The notes under the pieces: model-generated
What the model saw: the letters and a program-made list of their open reading frames with translations, nothing else
Told to the model about the DNA's origin: nothing
The model's database searches: none
Source of the DNA: Camarhynchus parvulus
Lineage: Eukaryota > Chordata > Aves > Passeriformes > Thraupidae
DNA length: 64,000 nt
Assembly: GCF_901933205.1 (NCBI RefSeq)
Contig: NC_044572.1
Coordinates: 74,397,465-74,461,464, forward strand
Direction: 5' to 3'
Made by a program: the position numbers and the translations under genes
Shown here: piece by piece, positions 58,701 to 64,000 of the stretch
Numbering within the stretch: the stretch's first letter is position 1
How the letters are laid out: every line of letters starts with the position of its first letter

Positions 58701-61700
58701 CATACTTCAAGGCATAGAGGAAATTGAATAAAAAAGTTACTTCTAATCCTTAACTTCAACTTTTTCTCATAATTATATTTGAACTATGACTTTCATCTAT
58801 AGAGAAGATTTAATGTACGCTTACTTGATAATTTTATTTCTAATACAATAAAGACTTGCTTTAGGAGTAAAGCTTTGCATTCCATTGAATAATGGGAAAA
58901 TATGGCTATTTCACATAGAAGGAAAACATGAATACATTTTCTGCTAAACATGGCTAGAACCAGTATAGGAGTTCTAATCTGAGTATGATTCTGTATCTCA
59001 ATAAAATCTTGAGGTTAACTGGGGAAGAGGATATTAATTTTTAGAAATAAAGTACATTTTTAGTAAAATTAGTATATAATGAGAATTTTTCTTTATTTCT
59101 TTGGTCATGTTTTTGCAACTGATAATGTACTTGATGAAATAATGATGACTATAATAATTTAATACATTGCATAAATGCCAGAACTCAACAGTGTGAATCT
59201 TGCTCCTTGGGGGCAGTGAAACCCTAATTTCATAACTGGATGGGTTACTCAAGGAGTGTACCTCAAAACACATTAAGCAAGGGAAACATGCTATTATGGA
59301 TAAATCTGCCAGGAACTATGAAACATTAATAATTCAGGATCTATGTGTTTGATGCAATTTATCATTGAAATAAGCATAAGACATAGTTTTGTCAAAGCTA
59401 TACTAAAGTAACACAATAATGTTCTCTATTCTAAGAGAATTTCTGCCAACATACTTTCTTATGGATTGATTAGACAGAGGCTATTTTACCAAACAAAACA
59501 TTTTACATACAGCTACTGTATTTTTAGATACAAAATTTCAAGTAATATTACTCTATATTCCCATGGAAAAATGTGTATGTAAATAGAAGAATTAGAAAAA
59601 AATACTGATATAGTAATAGTGGAAATGAATAAAGAGCATAAAGAGGAATTTTTGGAACACCTAATTTTACTAAAAGAGAAGAAAAAACAATGGCAAGCCT
59701 TGCTGCTCATGGTTGCAATGACAGTTTCTTCTATTTTTGTCAAGCATCCTTTACAACATTTGGAAAATGTGAGAGTTAAAAACAATCAAAATGTTACATT
59801 AGTGATTGTACGTTATTAATTTTTCCCTTTTCCTCCATAAAAATCCTGTGGTAAGTAACAATTACTTCCAGTTTCTCTTCATTTTTACTTAAAATGTCTA
59901 CTGCCTGGTTTCACAATTCTGACAATTCTGAAATAAGTTATAAATATCATGCTGCTCTATGATGTGAGCCTTTGTTTCAAAGATGGGAGAAAGGCTGGGG
60001 TTTAGCTTTTGGTCTGACAAGGTCAGCTATTAAGCTACCATACTGTTCTTTGTATTGTAGTCAAATACTTTGTCAGGGAATACAGAAGACACATATGTGA
60101 GATCCACACAAGCAATAATCTGTTTATGACAATTATTTGGGGAACTCTAACTTCTGAAAGCAGTAGTAAAATGAGAGGAATTACTGCAAATGGTCTGGAC
60201 TTATTTCCAACCATTTTTTATTTTAAAATCTCAGTTTTCCTTTGGAATCCAATCAATATTTGTGTGGTTTTGAGCTGCAAGAACATGCCCAATGTCAGCG
60301 TTCACAGTGATTATTACTAGAGAATTACAAACAGCTGGACTCTAAAAAGACTGGAGTAAGTTCAAACGAAGTGCTTACAGTATGCAGTGTAAGCTCTCAC
60401 AACACCAAGGTCACGGAAGATAAACGAAAACCTTAAAAATAAAGCAGATGTCAAGGATGCCTAAGAGTAGGATCTGTTACAAATATCCATAATCCAATTC
60501 ACTGCAGCAGATCCCAAATTTTAACCACTAAAGTTAAGTATCTTTTCTTGTATGCAATGGCAAAAGACCTCCTAAGGGGGCCATGTGGATTGTGAACTTT
60601 TCCAGTTATTCTGTTTGTCAGTGAATTGGTCATAATGTAAAAAAAGGTAACACACCCATGGTATGAAGCTACAAGCAAAAATCTGCTAATCAACATCAGT
60701 TTTACTAAAAAAGGAGAAGAGAAAGAGAAATCCTAATGACAAGGTTTGTAATTTCCATGCTAGACAAAATGTGAGAGACATATCCAAGTTCCCCTGGCTT
60801 GGATAGAATAAATAAATTAAAAAGAACTCCACAAACAAAAACCACCACCACCGAAAAATAATTGAAAACATCAATAATAGTAGAAAAAAAACCCCAGTAA
60901 AGCTACCCTACTGTATATTATTCAGCCTAATAGCAGAGTTTTGCAAGTGTCATGAAAGAAATAGACTTCAGAAAAATAGCAAAAATGTAGGTGTCAACTT
61001 CTTATGAAGATTCTTCTGTGATCCTTCATTTATGTGAGCATTATCATTAAATCTAGACATGTTATATCAGTTTCTCATTCATGAGACAGTGGATGGCAAG
61101 GGCAATCATATTAGGCTGTGTATCTATTAAATGTACTGTTCCCTTAACTAAAATAGTACATTCAAGGTGAGAAAACAAAGTCATGTCTATTTTTAATTCT
61201 GATGTAAAATATGACCTATGGTTTCAGCAGGCACAGAAATAGGAGGTTATAAGCTAAAACTTTCCTTATTTGGAGACAAAGAAGTGGCTTCTCTATGCAT
61301 ATCTATATCTGTATCTGCATGTATCTTCAGACTCCATAAATTATTAAAGTAGCTATATGGTTCCATGTAATAAGTAGTAAATATAAATTAAATATTGCTT
61401 TTAGTGTTCTAAATGAGTGAAAATAGGAAAATGCAAAGTAACTGACTGGGGGAGGATGGATTTGTGTTGGTTTTGCTCTGGACTACAATCACAAATAATC
61501 AGGTAATTTCTCTTTTAAAAGAAAGAGTGGAAGCTAAAAGAGGACTGCACAATGTTTGCAGACAGTTTTTGAGGTACAGAGGATTTTTCATAGTCAATAG
61601 CTATTTCAAAGCTCTCCAGGACACAAATAAAGGTTTCCTGTGCCAGTGAATATTGTTGTGGTCTTTTATGTGGTAGTCAGTACCTCAAATATGCAAACCC

Positions 61701-62885
61701 TGTAAATTGGACATGGCACAGGCAAAGATAATAAGTGACATCTATAATGATTTCAAACAAGTTGTATTAGTTTTTTATTTGACTTTTGGCCTCAGGAGCT
61801 TTAGAGCACATTTCAGTTACATTTGTCCTCCTTTTCTCCAAAGCTGTGAGATCTACGAACTTCTAAAATGAAGCACAGATTTTCTTCTAATTACATGACT
61901 GCAGGAACTGGAGCTTAAAGGTCGCACAACATGGGGATTTCAATAAAATTAGCAGTTGACAAGTGTGTCATAGAAGAAATCTTAATCCAAAACCAGAATC
62001 TTGACATAAGAAAACCTGATAATTATTTGAAATGATTGATCCATAGGCATGCAAGTAGTAAAGATGGAATGGTAATATCCCTGCAGGACCAGACCTATAG
62101 AGAAACCCACTGAAGAAATTTAAAATTATCTCTTTTTTTCACATATTTCTATCTCATATGAATATAAAACTCTATTCTTGCCTTCTCATACTCCCTTTTA
62201 ACTTTCTAATACTTACTTCATGGCAATTTTCATCTTTTCTACTGGAAGTATAAGGCACATTTTTCCTACTCCTAAGTTGAGGATTTCTATCTAGAGGCAG
62301 TTCTGCATTTATGTCATCATACTGCAGAATATCATCATACACAAGTGCTGGAAGTGACTGTATTTGGTGATCAAGTGTCAGGCATGTTTAAAGGCATACA
62401 GAGAATGGCAGATTGCATCAGCTGTTCTGACGCAGATGGAGACTTCCATGTCGACTCAAATGTCGTGAGGATTGAGAAGTCTCAGACCATGTGAAGAAGT
62501 CTTTTTAATGGTGACACACCACCCTCTATGGTACCCAATCAACCTACACTGATCTAGTTAATGACATCTGGAGGTGATAAGCATCCATAAGGACATGGCC
62601 AAGTGTTTCTGGATGAAGAGTGCAATTGTCACCTATCTATGCTGAAATAGCATGAAGTACTTCTGGGGGAAATTCCATGAGACATCCAGGTGAGAAAATA
62701 TTAATCTGAAATTCCAAGGTCACTTCCCAGGCCTGCAGCAGTCTCTGTCTCCCTTTATTCACTGCTTTTTAGCTCACAAAACACAATGATTAATATGATC
62801 AGAGGAAAAAAAACTTCCAAATGGAATGGGAAGTCACCTCTGACTGCTGTACATTGTGATCTTTTTGGTACTTAAAAGGAGTTTA
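55741..62885. other. Seven kilobases of unique AT-rich DNA, no gene seen
   Basis: No gene or interspersed repeat is recognised. Open frames stay below 95 codons. A T run lies at about 55842-55858. A block at about 62390-62720 is less AT-rich and immediately precedes a CR1 end, but resembles no CR1 part I know. A segment around 56280-56420 looks like possible conserved noncoding DNA, unverified. Confidence 0.5.
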
Positions 62886-63203
62886 TACAAAATATGGAGG
62901 GGGACTTTTCACATGGACAGATAATGATAGGACATGGGGAAAATTTTTAAACTTATAGAGGGGAGACTTAGATTAGATATTAGGAGGAAAATCTCTACCT
63001 AGAGGGTGTTGAGACACTGGAACACGTTGCCCAGAAAAGCTGTTGATGCCCTATTTATGGAAATATTCAAGGCCAGGCTGGATGGGGTTTTGGGAAGCCT
63101 GACCTAGTGGATGGCATTGCTGCCCATGGCAGCTGAAGGAGGCTTTGAACTAGATGATCTTTAAGGTCCCTTCCAACTCAAATAATTTTATTGTTCTGTA
63201 ATA
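62886..63203 (+). mobile_element. CR1 LINE fragment, 3' end
   Basis: A forward CR1 3' UTR of about 320 bp: gggacttttcacatggacag, agaggggagacttagattag, atattaggaggaaaatctct, cactggaacacgttgcccag, aaggccaggctggatgggg, gaactagatgatctttaagg, ending with a decayed tattgttctgtaata tail. No coding part remains. Confidence 0.95.
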
Positions 63204-64000
63204 CTGTTCTTGCCAAAACAGCAGCAGGTGTCAGCAGCAGTTAGTCTGTCACCTAATGGCAACTTTCCAAAAACTTTTTGTGAGCCACTGTGTGTTAGGA
63301 TGCTCTGCATCGTTGGTTGAGTTAAAGTAGTTGAATAATCATGAAAATGGCACATGTCAGCACCAGAAAACATGGCTTGCTGTACAGAAATAAAATGTAT
63401 GTCAGGATCTTGCATTAGCCTCAGGTTCCTGAACTGCAGTTGTCTCAGGTCTAGTCTCTGTTGCTAAGGTCATCTATGGTGTATATATAAAGTAAGCCAT
63501 GTCTTTAAAAAATATGAAGAAATTTGGATTAAAACTTTTCCTGGATAAACCTCCTCTTGACACCTGAGCTGTTATTTTACTGTGAAGCTGCTTTACTCAG
63601 CTTCTACGAATGGGCTTTTTAATTTCTTTATGTGCTGAGAAAAATCTCTTAAGGCTACCATGATGAAAAATACACACTGCTTTGCTTATTGGAGGATTTT
63701 ATTTCTGAATGTCTTTGTATCAGTAGCAAGCACATTCAGAGAAGTTTTTACAGCAGGTAATATTTCCTGTATTTATTTCAGATTGATGCTGGCCTTGATT
63801 GTCAGTAGGATTAAAGCTAGATCATCAGTTGTTGATATCATATAATGTAGTAATAAATTGTGACAACTTGACCTTGCTGCCTAACTAGTTCCTAATATTA
63901 CCTATGAGACTACTCTAAATTACCTAATAATGTATTTCCTTTTTTGACCATTCTGTCAGGATTCCCAAAAGTACACCTTTACAAGCCTTACCATCATGTC
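63204..64000. other. Unique DNA to the window edge, no gene seen
   Basis: Ordinary AT-rich sequence. The short frames at 63188-63415 (minus) and 63660-63845 (plus) have no domain. Confidence 0.55.

Noticed and set aside
1..64000. tRNA, rRNA or snRNA genes
   Set aside because: I saw no segment with the cloverleaf consensus boxes or rRNA-like conserved blocks. The only tRNA-related signal is the complement in the provirus primer site.

Overview
The window looks like bird nuclear DNA, probably from a passerine. It is AT-rich with few CpGs. It carries several CR1 LINE fragments whose 3' ends have the avian-type CATAGAATCATAGAAT / ATTCTATGATTCT tail, and also class II (ERVK-like) endogenous retrovirus LTRs with 6-bp target duplications. 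I found no exon of a recognisable host protein gene, no tRNA or rRNA gene and no CRISPR array. The window is best read as a gene desert or the inside of a very large intron. Nearly all open frames of 60-130 codons are chance frames.

Layout. At 257-371 there is an old CR1 end, and at 2489-2924 a GC-rich solo LTR with a perfect GGGTTG target duplication. From about 2.9 to 19.4 kb the DNA is mostly unique, with two short CR1 ends (9422-9582, 12262-12391) and a GC-rich segment at 7368-7511 that looks exon-like on the minus strand. At 19504-23057 lies the most informative object: a 3.5-kb minus-strand provirus with two 390-bp LTRs that differ at only 5 positions, a perfect GTAGTA duplication, a tRNA-Trp-type primer binding site and one intact 685-codon frame. 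It has no visible pol. From 29.9 to 31.5 kb an 11-bp GC-rich minisatellite and a GC-rich flank abut a 1.1-kb CR1 copy. CR1 copies follow at 37653-38112, 49958-50872 (split by a nested 367-bp solo LTR), 54181-55740 (the longest, with ORF2 relics) and 62886-63203. A second, older solo LTR of the provirus family sits at 39793-40178, with a perfect GTAGGT duplication.

Interactions. The elements give a relative history: old CR1 copies came first, an LTR later landed inside one of them, a solo LTR of the provirus family arrived at about 39.8 kb, and the almost intact provirus at 19.5-23.1 kb is the youngest large insertion. The provirus is probably non-autonomous: it keeps LTRs, primer site and a Gag-position ORF but must borrow reverse transcriptase and integrase. 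Assignments rest on reading the sequence by eye. Family names and the functions of unknown ORFs are not verified.
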